From positions 62,001-126,000 of the forward strand of contig NZ_JSUS01000039.1 of the NCBI RefSeq assembly GCF_000805455.1: a DNA stretch of 64,000 nt, written 5' to 3'. Origin of the DNA: Acinetobacter sp. A47 (GTDB lineage Bacteria; Pseudomonadota; Gammaproteobacteria; Pseudomonadales; Moraxellaceae). Positions 1 through 9,202 of this stretch are shown here, one piece after another. How positions within the stretch are numbered: the first letter of the stretch is position 1; each line of letters starts with the position of its first letter. The notes beneath the pieces were generated by a model, which did no database searches, was not told where the DNA came from, and saw only the letters and a list, made by a program, of their open reading frames with translations. A program made the position numbers and the translations under genes.

Positions 1-839
1 GAACGGTTCATCGCCTTACACATAATGTAAGAGAGAATCGCACCAGAAGAACCTACCAGCGAACCGGCAACGATCAGCATATTGTTTTCAAGTGTAAAAC
101 CGATACCTGCCGCAGCCCAGCCAGAGAATGAGTTCAACAGTGAAACCACCACCGGCATGTCACCACCACCCACTGGTGCAATCCACACCCAGCCAAATGC
201 CAGCGCAAGTGCAGTCATTGCCCAGAATGCTGTCATGTTACCTGTGGTAAAGAAGTAAAAACCACATGCCAGCATGGCAATAAAGATAATGGCCTGAACC
301 GGTTTTACCCAGGCACCAGAGATGGTTTTTGCCCATTTCTTGGCAGCCAGTTTACCGTAAGCAAATACAGAAGCAGTAAAGGTGATCGCACCAACAAAGC
401 AGCCCACAAACAACTCAAATAAATGCACGCCACTCATATGTGCATGCTGAACACCCGCTGCGGTTAAAGCAGTTTCATTTTGTGCAAATAATGCAGTGAG
501 CTGGTTGTTGTGCAAGATCGCAGCAATCGCAATCAATACTGCCGCCAGACCAACCAGAGAGTGCATCAATGCTACAGTTTCAGGCATTTGTGTCATTGGA
601 ACGGTTTTCGCACGGGCGATCCCGACAACTGCACCCAGCACCATGGCACCGCCAATCATCCAGATCACAGGATGCTCGGCAACAAAGAAGGTGGTCACAA
701 CTGCAATCGCCATTGCAATCATACCGTAGCGGTTACCGGCAATCGCAGTCTTGGGACCAGACAAACCACGTAAGGTCAAGATAAACAGGACCGCACCAAT
801 CAGGTAGAACCAATCCGCATAGTCTCGAATGAATTCCAT
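1..839 (-). CDS. pntB: NAD(P) transhydrogenase subunit beta (partial, C-terminus outside window)
   Basis: Reading leftward from ATG at 837-839 gives a hydrophobic protein starting MEFIRDYADWFYLIGAVLF, open to the window edge (about 279 codons). It is the membrane beta subunit of the proton-pumping NAD(P)+ transhydrogenase, which exchanges hydride between NADH and NADP+ using the proton gradient. Visible are multiple transmembrane segments and the family-typical stretch GWVWIAPVGGGDMPVVVSLL. The NADP(H)-binding domain III would lie beyond base 1. The start follows the stop of the upstream subunit by only 3 bases, so the genes are co-translated. Identification is firm; the protein is truncated only because the window ends. 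Confidence 0.95.
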   Translation of the reverse strand, partial: MEFIRDYADWFYLIGAVLFILTLRGLSGPKTAIAGNRYGMIAMAIAVVTTFFVAEHPVIWMIGGAMVLGAVVGIARAKTVPMTQMPETVALMHSLVGLAAVLIAIAAILHNNQLTALFAQNETALTAAGVQHAHMSGVHLFELFVGCFVGAITFTASVFAYGKLAAKKWAKTISGAWVKPVQAIIFIAMLACGFYFFTTGNMTAFWAMTALALAFGWVWIAPVGGGDMPVVVSLLNSFSGWAAAGIGFTLENNMLIVAGSLVGSSGAILSYIMCKAMNR

Positions 840-842
840 CGC

Positions 843-1166
843 TTAGCCCTCTTTTTTCTTTTGCTTTGGCTTGAACATTTCAAGCATACGAGCAGTTACA
901 GCGAAGCCACCAAAGATGTTGATACTTGCCAGGAACACAGCAATTGCTCCCAGCACGCTCACCACATTGACACTCTGGAATGCAACATTGGCATCAACAC
1001 CAATTGCAGGCAGACCTACGGTCTGGATCATTGCACCCACAATAATGATTGAAGACAAGGCATTGGTTACAGCCATTAATGGCGTATGCAATGCAGGCGT
1101 TACCCCCCAAACCACGTAATAACCTACGAAGATGGCAAGGACGAAAATTGTAATCGTTTCAACCAT
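843..1166 (-). CDS. pntAB: NAD(P) transhydrogenase subunit alpha, part 2 (membrane segment)
   Basis: This 107-residue protein has three to four hydrophobic segments (for example the N-terminal [20 protein letters not shown]) and a lysine-rich C-terminus (KPKQKKKEG). It corresponds to the C-terminal membrane domain of the alpha subunit, which E. coli carries fused in one PntA polypeptide. Here it is a separate gene, as in Rhodospirillum rubrum and many other bacteria. It lies between pntAA (11 bases upstream) and pntB (3 bases downstream) on the same strand, forming a three-gene operon. The ATG start fits the compact spacing. Identification is secure from size, hydrophobicity and context. Confidence 0.94.
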   Translation of the reverse strand: MVETITIFVLAIFVGYYVVWGVTPALHTPLMAVTNALSSIIIVGAMIQTVGLPAIGVDANVAFQSVNVVSVLGAIAVFLASINIFGGFAVTARMLEMFKPKQKKKEG

Positions 1167-1177
1167 GAGAACTCTCC

Positions 1178-2305
1178 TTAACCGCGCTTGAGCAGTACTT
1201 GACCGCCATGCGTCACAAGTAACGCTTTCTGGATTTCATCTTCCTGATTAATCGCAAAGTTTTTATCTTTATCGAACAGTGTTTCCAGGAAGTTAAATAC
1301 GTTACGTGCATACAATGCCGATGCTTCTGTTGCAACCGTGCCCGGAATATTCGGGATACCCAAAATTTTCACGCCATTTTCAGTTACAACGGTTTCACCT
1401 TCTTTGGAACCTTCCACGTTACCGCCGGTCTCAACTGCCATATCTAAAATGACAGAACCCGGTTTCATCTTGGCAACGGTTTCAGTACGAATCAGACGCG
1501 GTGCATCACGACCTGGCAATAAGGCTGTCGTAATCACGATATCGGCATTGGATACCGCCTTATCAACAATGGCAGCCTGGTCTTTGATGTATTGTTCACC
1601 TGGCATCCAGCCATAACCATTCTTGGCAGCATCGGCAGCTTTTTGTTTTTCTTCGTCAGACATTGGCACATCCAGCCATTTGCCGCCCAAAGATTCCACC
1701 TGCTCTTTTGCAGTCGGACGCAAATCGGTTGCTTCCACTACAGCGCCTAAACGTTTCGCAGTCGCAATCGCCTGAAGACCAGCAACACCGACCCCCATAA
1801 TCACTACACGTGCAGGTTTCACCGTACCTGCAGCGGTCATTAACATTGGGAACATACGTTGATATTCAGCCGCTGCCAGCAATACAGACTTATAGCCTGC
1901 AAGGTTGGCCTGCGATGACAGTACATCCATGTTTTGTGCACGGGACAATGTACGCGGAAGCAGCTCAAGTGCAAAAGCAGATACCTGCTGAGCAGCAAAC
2001 TGGTCTAGTTCCGGATTGCGGTAAGGGTCAAACATTGCAATCACAGTCGTATTCGCCGCAAGCTTTTGAATTTCGTCACCTTTAGGGGCACGTACTTTCA
2101 AAATAATTTGGCTACCTGTATATGCATCGTCCGTAATGGTTGCGCCAACTTGTTCATAAGCACTGTCAATGTACGCAGCTTTAACACCAGCACCACGTTC
2201 AATGACAACGCGATGACCTGCGTTAATCAACTTCTTGACTGTTTCCGGTGTAGCCGCCACACGACTTTCACCTGCAACAGTTTCGGTTGGGATTCCGATC
2301 TGCAT
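1178..2305 (-). CDS. pntAA: NAD(P) transhydrogenase subunit alpha, part 1 (NAD(H)-binding)
   Basis: This soluble 375-residue protein is the NAD(H)-binding domain I of proton-translocating transhydrogenase, related to alanine dehydrogenase. It begins [20 protein letters not shown], the usual family start. It carries the RAQNMD signature near residue 125 and a dinucleotide-binding glycine motif GVGVAGLQA near residue 172. The mobile-loop region PGRDAPRLI is also present. It is the first gene of pntAA-pntAB-pntB, so the promoter should lie in the AT-rich DNA to its right (2306-2500). Together the subunits supply NADPH for biosynthesis and redox defence. The length is normal and I see nothing odd. 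Confidence 0.96.
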   Translation of the reverse strand: MQIGIPTETVAGESRVAATPETVKKLINAGHRVVIERGAGVKAAYIDSAYEQVGATITDDAYTGSQIILKVRAPKGDEIQKLAANTTVIAMFDPYRNPELDQFAAQQVSAFALELLPRTLSRAQNMDVLSSQANLAGYKSVLLAAAEYQRMFPMLMTAAGTVKPARVVIMGVGVAGLQAIATAKRLGAVVEATDLRPTAKEQVESLGGKWLDVPMSDEEKQKAADAAKNGYGWMPGEQYIKDQAAIVDKAVSNADIVITTALLPGRDAPRLIRTETVAKMKPGSVILDMAVETGGNVEGSKEGETVVTENGVKILGIPNIPGTVATEASALYARNVFNFLETLFDKDKNFAINQEDEIQKALLVTHGGQVLLKRG

Positions 2306-3002
2306 GAGCGTTCCTCAAGCTAGTTTTTCTTAAGTAAACATCGCCAATAGCAATGTTTCCCCCAGGAGTATTCTTTGTAGAAATTTGGATTCTAATGGAA
2401 GTTTTTTAAATTACCACCCAATATTTATTTAATAAATACCCATATTTTGAACTGATGATTCACATTTATTTTGAAACACGGTATGATCAGAACGTTTGAC
2501 TTTTTTTAAAGATGAGCATCTCTCTTCATATTTATTACAATATGAATTTCACGTCCCTATCCGTTTCGTACTAGGCACGGCATCCCGGGTGGTCGGTGCT
2601 ATACCTGCAATATTTATCCAACAAAATAATCAGACATCCTGAATTTCAATAGACCTCAAGCTCATCCTTGTTCAATACTTTGACCTGCATCCTGCTGCTG
2701 CATGAATAGCAGGTCTTGTCAGCATCATATGCACGCACCAGATCAGTGAAATTGGCTTAGCTTGATTTTCTGCTGGTCTTTTCGGCGAGTTGTTATCGAA
2801 TCGTTAGGCTGGCTGAGAATAGCTGCCCGCATTTGATAAAGATTTTCCTTATCAATAAATCTGAAGTGTAAGGGCATCAACCTTAAGAAAAACCAAAAAG
2901 AAGTGTAAAAAATTAAGCAGGCATTTTTTCAAGTGATATTTGTATCGTTTTGTCTGGCAAAAGCTGTATTTTTGCACAACAATGGTGCAAATTTTAAGCA
3001 AC
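2306..3002. other. Intergenic region between pnt operon and soxR, no gene recognised
   Basis: About 700 bases without a convincing reading frame. It should contain the pnt promoter on its left side, where the DNA is AT-rich (2330-2470). A weak inverted repeat GACCTG...CAGGTC sits near 2679-2716. I recognise no RNA gene, known riboswitch or mobile-element end. Confidence 0.5.
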
Positions 3003-3485
3003 TCAATGATCCGGTTCATCCTTCTGGTTCAGTAATAATAAAATCTCCTGAAAATGCGCCCCCATCGCCTCTTCTGCGAGACAATCTTCCGGGTTTCTTA
3101 ATGGACATTGTTGCAAAGACAGGCAGCCACAACCAATACATTGATCCAGTTGTTGACGTAGCTGAAGCAACATCATGATTTGCTGATCGAGTTGTCCCTG
3201 CCATTGTTGTGACATGACCTGCCAATCTTTTTTCGTGGCCACTTGCTGCTTCGGCAGGGTCGCAAAACTCTCTTTCATCTGTTGCAAGCTGATCCCGACT
3301 TGCTGGGCTGCTTTAATAATGGCAATCCTTCTCAACATCGCCCGTTGATAACGGCGTTGGTTACCTGCCGTTCGCGTGCCCCAGATCAATTCTTTTTCTT
3401 CATAAAAACGGATGGTTGGCACTGAAACACCACTTCTTTTCGCCAGTTCGCCAATACTCAGCCAAGTCTGTAATTGTTGTTTCAA
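3003..3485 (-). CDS. soxR: Redox-sensing MerR-family activator SoxR
   Basis: This 160-residue MerR-family protein has an N-terminal winged helix-turn-helix (LSIGELAKRSGVSVPTIRFYE, about residues 9-29) and a dimerisation helix. Its C-terminal cluster CIGCGCLSLQQCPLRNP places cysteines at about 116, 119, 121 and 127. That spacing (C-x2-C-x-C-x5-C) is the [2Fe-2S] ligand pattern of SoxR, which activates transcription when oxidised by redox-cycling compounds. The start is a TTG at 3483-3485 preceded by an AGAGG ribosome site; no ATG fits the family N-terminus better. It is divergent from a RidA/MFS operon, with a sox box between them, so that operon is the likely target. Confidence 0.93.
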   Translation of the reverse strand: MKQQLQTWLSIGELAKRSGVSVPTIRFYEEKELIWGTRTAGNQRRYQRAMLRRIAIIKAAQQVGISLQQMKESFATLPKQQVATKKDWQVMSQQWQGQLDQQIMMLLQLRQQLDQCIGCGCLSLQQCPLRNPEDCLAEEAMGAHFQEILLLLNQKDEPDH

Positions 3486-3492
3486 AATCTGC

Positions 3493-3523
3493 TTGACCTC
3501 TAGTTAACTTGAGCTTTGATACT
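3493..3523 (+). promoter_or_regulatory. SoxR-dependent promoter with sox box
   Basis: A -35 TTGACC (3493-3498) and a -10 GATACT (3518-3523) are separated by 19 bases, the elongated spacer typical of MerR/SoxR-activated promoters. Within the spacer lies CCTCTAGTTAACTTGAGC (3497-3514), which matches the E. coli soxS-promoter box CCTCAAGTTAACTTGAGG at 16 of 18 positions. It reads toward the RidA gene at 3557. The box also overlaps the leader and ribosome site of soxR on the other strand, so autoregulation is plausible. Confidence 0.88.
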
Positions 3524-3556
3524 AACATACCACAGCAACCAGAATGAGTTTTAGCC

Positions 3557-3976
3557 ATGAATCAGCCCCATACCGATGCATTTCAATTGATCAATCCCGA
3601 TGCACTCTATGACCCGCATCGCAATGGTTATAGTCACGTCGCGATTGTAAAGCCCAATATGCGCATGATTCATATCGCAGGTCAGGGTGGCGAAAATAAA
3701 AATGGCGAGCTTTCTGAATATTTTGACCAACAGGTACAACAAGTCTTCTATAATATTCAGCAGGCATTAGCTTCAGCCCAGGCCCAACTGTCAGATATTG
3801 CCGTGCTCCGTATTCTGGTCGTCGATCATGATGCTGGCAAACTTCAGGCGCTGGTCGCGATCATGCAAGCTTTATGGAACAATCAGGCCTTTCCAGCCTG
3901 CACCCTGATTCCTGTACCTGCGCTAGCCCTAGAAAACATGCAAGTTGAAATCGAAGCCATCGCTTATACCGCATAA
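3557..3976 (+). CDS. RidA/YjgF-family protein
   Basis: This 139-residue protein of the RidA (YjgF/YER057c/UK114) family contains the recognisable core: IHIAGQGGENKNGEL (about residues 39-53), a central helix (QVQQVFYNIQQALASAQAQLSDI) and a C-terminal strand ending VEIEAIAYTA. Classical RidA enzymes hydrolyse reactive enamine/imine intermediates. Whether this divergent member keeps the arginine needed for deaminase activity is not evident: the usual FPARSTV-like motif reads FPACTLIPV. It is the first gene of a SoxR-promoter operon, 18 bases upstream of an MFS transporter, which suggests a role in oxidative or redox-compound stress. Function beyond family membership is inference. Confidence 0.8.
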   Translation: MNQPHTDAFQLINPDALYDPHRNGYSHVAIVKPNMRMIHIAGQGGENKNGELSEYFDQQVQQVFYNIQQALASAQAQLSDIAVLRILVVDHDAGKLQALVAIMQALWNNQAFPACTLIPVPALALENMQVEIEAIAYTA

Positions 3977-3994
3977 ATCAGAATAGAGAATCCT

Positions 3995-5191
3995 ATGTCT
4001 ATCCCTCAAGAAGATATCAGTCAAAATAAAACTTTACTTTGGTTTATGGCAGCGGCATGCGGTTTATGTGCGGGCGCCAACTATTATAGCCAGCCCTTGA
4101 TTCATTCGATTCAGCAATATTTTTCAGTGAGCGAAGGTCAGGCAGCCCTGACGGTCACCTTTGCCCAAGTGTCCTATGCACTCGGTCTGTTGTTCATTGT
4201 GCCAATGGGCGATGTGGTCAACAAAACCCGGTTTATTCCCTTACTCATGGGTTTATGTGCCATTGGCTTGTTCATCAGTGCCTTTTCTGTGAATTTACCG
4301 ATGTTATGGTTGGGCACAGTAATGGCGGGACTGTTTTCAGTGGCCGCACAAGTACTGATTCCGCTTGCCACCATGACAGTAAAACCTGAAAAAACAGGCG
4401 AAGTGATTGGCTTTTTGATGAGTGGTTTACTGGTCGGTATCTTGCTTTCAACTAGCCTCGCAGGCTTGTTTTCCAACCTGTTTCACTGGAAAGTCATTTA
4501 TGTGGTCAGTGGCATTCTGATGTTGATTCTGGCCTATGCCTTAAAAAGCCGCCTGCCTTATGTCATGCGTATGAAGCTGAATTATGGTCAGGTTTTTATC
4601 TCCATGGCGCAACTGCTGAAGCAAGAAAAGCGCTTGGTGTTGCGCGCACTTGCTGGGGGTTTTGCCTTTGCCGCGGTCAGTATTTTATATTCAACCATCG
4701 CCCTGTTGCTGACTTCAGCCCATCATCTACAAGACCTGCTGATTGGTATGGTGCCGCTGGTCGGTATTTTCGGGGCGCTTTCTACCCAATATATTGGTAA
4801 ATATGCAGATCAGGGCTATACCAGCCGACTGACCTGGATCGGTTGTACCTTATTCATTCTCAGCTGGATATTTTTCTATTTCGGCCAAACGGTTTTAGTG
4901 AGCTATATTCTTGGTTTTGCATTGATCCAGTTGGCTTTGGCATTAGTCCATACCAGTAACCAGAGTATTATTTTCCGTTTACGCCCCGATGCCAAATCAC
5001 GGATTAATGCCATTTATATGACCGCCTACTTCACTGGTGGCGCTGGTGGTTCGGCTTTGGGAATTTTTGCCTGGAATCATGGTGGCTGGAGTGCAACTTG
5101 TCTGGCAGGCATCAGTCTGGTATTGGCCTGCATGCTGTTTAGTTTTCTGGACTCGGTTACAGTAAAGAAAAATCAGGTTACAGCCAGCTAA
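3995..5191 (+). CDS. MFS transporter, SoxR-controlled operon
   Basis: This 398-residue protein has about twelve hydrophobic segments and the layout of a drug:H+ antiporter-1 type major facilitator. Examples are the N-terminal LLWFMAAACGLCAGANYYSQPL, the loop GDVVNKTRFIP after TM2, and a second bundle starting near residue 215. It resembles the YnfM/AraJ group of efflux permeases. It lies 18 bases after the RidA-family gene and shares the SoxR-type promoter at 3493-3523. Export of redox-active compounds is therefore a reasonable but unproven role. The substrate cannot be read from the sequence. Confidence 0.85.
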   Translation: MSIPQEDISQNKTLLWFMAAACGLCAGANYYSQPLIHSIQQYFSVSEGQAALTVTFAQVSYALGLLFIVPMGDVVNKTRFIPLLMGLCAIGLFISAFSVNLPMLWLGTVMAGLFSVAAQVLIPLATMTVKPEKTGEVIGFLMSGLLVGILLSTSLAGLFSNLFHWKVIYVVSGILMLILAYALKSRLPYVMRMKLNYGQVFISMAQLLKQEKRLVLRALAGGFAFAAVSILYSTIALLLTSAHHLQDLLIGMVPLVGIFGALSTQYIGKYADQGYTSRLTWIGCTLFILSWIFFYFGQTVLVSYILGFALIQLALALVHTSNQSIIFRLRPDAKSRINAIYMTAYFTGGAGGSALGIFAWNHGGWSATCLAGISLVLACMLFSFLDSVTVKKNQVTAS

Positions 5192-5444
5192 TCTCCCCCT
5201 CCTCGCTGCTCACAAATCGGGCACCGGGGAGGAGCTTGCTCAAATGGCCAGATGTCCCTTTTTTTCTTGCACATTTTCAGAAGCCGTTTATAACCGCATC
5301 AGAAGCATGTTGAAGATGGTTTCAATCAGGGAACCAGATAAAAAACTATTATTGTCTTTAACTCTGCCCAGCCATTTCAGTAGCCGTTATGCTTAGAAGC
5401 CAAGAAAGTGACGATATGCAGGTTATCTCCAATCAAATATCCAG

Positions 5445-6896
5445 TTAATCAATTTTTATAAAATACACGGTTTCCTCCGCCTGAACCGGCTGCTCAGCAA
5501 AAGGCACCACCACAATACAATTTGCCACCAGAAAAGCTTCTATTTGATAAGCATGCTGCTTTTCAACTATTTCTAGACGATACTGACCATCATTATCAAG
5601 TTGATATTTGCCCCATAACAGTTGCTTTTGGTGAGGATCAGTTTCAATTTTCTGTTTGGCGCGACCTTTTACAAATATTTTGCTGAGAAAATCTGGATCA
5701 TGTTTATTTAGAATATACTTCACCATGAAATGCATGAGTAAGGCAATGTCCTGCATATTGCCGGGAAGATTAATAATTATTGTTTTATCTTCAGTAATGA
5801 CCGTTTTGGCACCTTTATGCCGACCTTGATCATCATAAAGCTGTACGACTTCACGAACTTGAGGCGTTCTCGGCATACTTCTGATAATGCCCATTTCAGC
5901 AGCAGGGATAGCGCGTGTCTGGAAATTTGAGGGCATACTCCCCGGATCAAAAGTCGTAAGTCTACCGATTGAAAATAGTGAACCACCAATGTTCTTGTGA
6001 GAACAGATCACCATAATGTCAAAATTTGGAATATGTTCTTCAAAAAAACGATTATAACTTTCCCAATCTGTTGTTAAGGTCTCATCTAAAGTTGGGTCTT
6101 TCTGTTTCTTAAGGCTATTGAAGGCTGAATCATAACGCTGTGGCTTAAGTTGCATGATCTCGACCTGATCGTAACCCCACGTTTTCAATACGTCTTTAAC
6201 GTACAGGCTTTCTTCACAGAAGCAATGCGCTTCGTCAAAGCTATGCATGCTCACCACCAGAATGCGTGGATTTCTATAAATTGTGAGCTGTTTAATACCA
6301 GCACGTCTGAGCGCAATCAGTTTTTCTGGTGTGATTTTTTGATTTTTAGGTAAGATTAGATCACCTTGTCTGATTACACTGCCTTGCTGGATAACACCTT
6401 GCATTGTAGAGACCGGCGCTATAATTTTCTTATTATCATAATCAGAAACATCTAAACGCTCGTCATCTTCTGCAATAACAGCATCAACCGATTCTGGTAA
6501 TTTGCTATATTGTGGAATTCTGAGCAGATTTTTACCTCCCAGTTCCAGTTTATATGGATTGACCGAACGATAAAGCTGCGAACCCCAGCAATATAGCCGA
6601 TCAATGAATACCGGCTGCTGTTTGCTTGCGGTTCGGGTTGATTCTGCATTGATCGCCCAACCGGTATAAGCTGACAGGTTATGCGCTGGATAGTCCTGCA
6701 AGGCATGAACATCAGTCGCATTTACCTGATTAAGCGCCATTTCCAGGTCGACAGTTTCTTTTAATTCGCCCAGAGGAAGCTGCATAAAGAGGCGATAATA
6801 AATTGTAGTCAGATCATATGGGAGATCTTCAGGTACGGGAAGTTTACGCATAAGTAGCAGTCCATGAAGCCGCCCGGTTCGAGAGACCTCTTTCAA
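5445..6896 (-). CDS. Divergent MoeA-like (molybdopterin molybdenumtransferase-like) protein
   Basis: This 483-residue protein has the domain order of MoeA. It has an N-terminal part (ETVDLEMALNQVNATDV), a barrel-like section with GSVIRQGDLILPKNQKI (about residues 171-187), then AGIKQLTIYRNPRILVVS leading into a MogA-like domain. The late motif INLPGNMQDIALLMHF resembles the MoeA LPGNP segment. Key MoeA motifs are altered: the usual DRSAMDGYA reads NLSAYTGWA, TGDEL is replaced by SMHSFDEAH, and the TSGG loop reads CSHKNIGG. It may therefore bind a pterin or nucleotide without transferase activity, or do something else. It is monocistronic between an MFS gene and an integrase relic. Confidence 0.6.
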   Translation of the reverse strand: MKEVSRTGRLHGLLLMRKLPVPEDLPYDLTTIYYRLFMQLPLGELKETVDLEMALNQVNATDVHALQDYPAHNLSAYTGWAINAESTRTASKQQPVFIDRLYCWGSQLYRSVNPYKLELGGKNLLRIPQYSKLPESVDAVIAEDDERLDVSDYDNKKIIAPVSTMQGVIQQGSVIRQGDLILPKNQKITPEKLIALRRAGIKQLTIYRNPRILVVSMHSFDEAHCFCEESLYVKDVLKTWGYDQVEIMQLKPQRYDSAFNSLKKQKDPTLDETLTTDWESYNRFFEEHIPNFDIMVICSHKNIGGSLFSIGRLTTFDPGSMPSNFQTRAIPAAEMGIIRSMPRTPQVREVVQLYDDQGRHKGAKTVITEDKTIIINLPGNMQDIALLMHFMVKYILNKHDPDFLSKIFVKGRAKQKIETDPHQKQLLWGKYQLDNDGQYRLEIVEKQHAYQIEAFLVANCIVVVPFAEQPVQAEETVYFIKID

Positions 6897-7403
6897 TTAA
6901 TTATTTAATCATGTTTAAAAGGAAATTGATCACAATCCGCTACAACGTTGGCAGAACCGCCTGTAATAAACATTTTAAACCCATATCAATAGGCTATCTC
7001 TTGCCAGATAGTTTTTAACAATAACCGGCCGTGACCATACATAGAGCGCCGAGTGCTCATATCTGTTCTATTTAACATGAAATTTACATTTTTTTTAGTT
7101 AAAAACTCTAGGCAGCTTAATAAGGCCATGCAAAAAATTTAAAGCAATAATAAATTAAAAATCAATAAAGTAAACCTATTTGTTAAAATTAAAAAGCAGC
7201 CTTTATCCGAGTTGCGAGGGATGAATAATAAATAATAAAACCGATTCAAATATTTTATATCACATGGGGTACAACCAGATATTTATCCCCCATAGCTTCT
7301 TCATTTTTAAACAACAAGCATGGTTTATCGCGCTTTTCTTAAAAAAATTACTTATTGAAAGAATATAAACGGACAATCAGCCAGTCGCACCAAAAAGTAT
7401 TTA
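6897..7403. other. AT-rich intergenic region beside integrase relic
   Basis: Roughly 500 AT-rich bases with no supported gene. It lies downstream of the truncated integrase, where the missing catalytic half of the integrase and element cargo would be expected. I could not recognise any integrase coding remnant there in any frame. Confidence 0.45.
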
Positions 7404-7820
7404 TCATCTGCTCATCAGCGAAGTAGCACGCTGAAAGATAATGAGCCGTTTTCTGAATGTAACAAAACCGGCCAAATGTACTGATTTTATTTTTGTGGTA
7501 ATATGGCGCGCTACCGGAAATTGCTTCATTAAGCTAAGAGTATCGCGTTTCGTCCTTCCGTACTCGCTCCCAACTTGTTGCAAATATTTATCTATGGCAT
7601 CTGCCGAAGTTCGGTCGATCCATTGTACTTTGCCTGACAAAATGTCTGGATTTTCCTGAATCTCGAGTTCTCTTTGCTTAAGCCAGTTTTCCGTTACTTT
7701 CTTTGAATGGAAGGTGTTGCTTTCAGAATCGGCTGGATATCCCTTTGGCTTGATCCGGATCGCTGCTCGGTAACTCGCACTACCCTCTGCGCCTTTTCTT
7801 GCCTTCACTGAACCCATCAT
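7404..7820 (-). pseudogene. Truncated tyrosine-type integrase (N-terminal fragment) next to dusA
   Basis: The 138-residue frame begins MMGSVKARKGAEGSASYRA and continues with KGYPADSESNTFHSKKVTENWLKQRE and EVGSEYGRTKRDTL. This is the N-terminal arm-binding and core-binding region of phage/island tyrosine recombinases. Full-length relatives run to about 330-400 residues and carry the R-H-R-Y catalytic residues in the C-terminal half. All of that is missing: after KSVHLAGFVTFRKR the frame leaves the family pattern and stops. It ends about 100 bases from the start of dusA, a recognised insertion site for such integrases. It is best read as the scar of an excised or decayed island. Confidence 0.85.
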
Positions 7821-7924
7821 TTACACCATTTTTTGTGTTCAGGGGGTACATGCAAACCTCACATTCACAGGTGTTACCATGCGTTTACGCAGATTCAAAT
7901 ACTAGATTAAAGGTATGATTTTAA

Positions 7925-8941
7925 ATGACTATTGACCAAAGCCTTGAACCCGTTAGTAAGCCAAGAATCAGTGTAGCACCAATGATGGACTGGACCACAA
8001 AAGACTATCGTTTCTTTGCACGGCTATTTAACCCCAATGTAGTGCTCTATACCGAAATGGTAACAACCGGTGCAATTATTTACGGCGGTGCCAATCGTCA
8101 TCTTGATTTCAACAAAGAAGAACACCCGATCGTGTTACAGCTGGGCGGTTCCAATCCGCAAGAGCTGGCAACCTGTACCAAAATGGCTGAAGACTGGGGC
8201 TATGATGAAGTCAACCTCAATGTCGGCTGCCCTAGCGACCGTGTACAAAACAATAAAATTGGTGCCTGCCTGATGGCAGAGCCGAATCTGGTGGCAGAAT
8301 GTATTCACAGCATGCAAAAAGCAGTATCGATTCCTGTAACTGTAAAACACCGGATCGGGATTGATGACATGCAGTCTTATGAAGAAATGCTGCATTTTGT
8401 CGATACCGTTGCAGCAACAGGCTGTACGCATTTTATCGTACACGCCCGTATTGCCATCTTGCAGGGCCTCTCACCGAAAGAAAACCGTGAAGTGCCGCCT
8501 TTACGTTATGAAGATGTCTATCGCCTGAAACAGGAACGTCCTCACCTGACCATTGAAATCAACGGCGGGATTAAAACCTTTGCAGAAACCCAGCAGCATT
8601 TGCAGCATGTTGATGGCGTCATGATTGGCCGTGAAGCCTACCATAACCCGTATTTACTGGCGGAGATGGGCCAGCTCTGGAACCTGCAGGCGCCAGATCG
8701 TTTCGAGATCATGCAGCAAATGATGCCTTATATTCATCAACGTGTAGCAGAAGGCGCTCCATTATCAATTATCACCCGTCATATTCTGGGTCTGTTCCAG
8801 AATTTGCCCGGTGCACGAAAATGGCGTCAGGCACTCAGTGGCGGCAATGCAAAAACCATCACCGATATTGAAACGGCCATCCAGAATATTCAGGCCGCCA
8901 TGCAGCGTACCGAAGATTATCTGAAAGAGCATCAAGGCTAA
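7925..8941 (+). CDS. dusA: tRNA-dihydrouridine(20/20a) synthase DusA
   Basis: This 338-residue FMN-dependent TIM-barrel enzyme reduces uridine to dihydrouridine at positions 20/20a of tRNA. It shows the DusA N-terminal signature RISVAPMMDWTTKDYRFFAR (residues 14-33). The catalytic cysteine is in NLNVGCPSDRVQ (about C102), and the FMN-phosphate region is ITIEINGGIKT followed by GVMIGREAYHNP. The ATG at 7925 gives the expected N-terminus. The gene is intact although a truncated integrase lies just upstream. The 5' part of dusA is a known attachment site for a family of integrases, so this locus has probably hosted elements. Length is normal. Confidence 0.96.
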   Translation: MTIDQSLEPVSKPRISVAPMMDWTTKDYRFFARLFNPNVVLYTEMVTTGAIIYGGANRHLDFNKEEHPIVLQLGGSNPQELATCTKMAEDWGYDEVNLNVGCPSDRVQNNKIGACLMAEPNLVAECIHSMQKAVSIPVTVKHRIGIDDMQSYEEMLHFVDTVAATGCTHFIVHARIAILQGLSPKENREVPPLRYEDVYRLKQERPHLTIEINGGIKTFAETQQHLQHVDGVMIGREAYHNPYLLAEMGQLWNLQAPDRFEIMQQMMPYIHQRVAEGAPLSIITRHILGLFQNLPGARKWRQALSGGNAKTITDIETAIQNIQAAMQRTEDYLKEHQG

Positions 8942-9202
8942 GGAAGCCTAATAAAAACGTGACACACTTCACACTGTGAAATATCATTTTACAAATCTGA
9001 AATTTTTTCTTGTGTGTCACATAACTTCCTTATAATTAAGTAAATCTTCAATGAATATTGATTAAGAATTCATTATAAATCCGAAAATTTGTTATATTAT
9101 TACATTACATTTTGGTTTTTTTGAGATTTATCGCTTACCATGTGCCGCGTAATAGATTCTGGCACACGTTCAGTTGTTTTGAAAATGCGGTAGAGATTCA
9201 CA

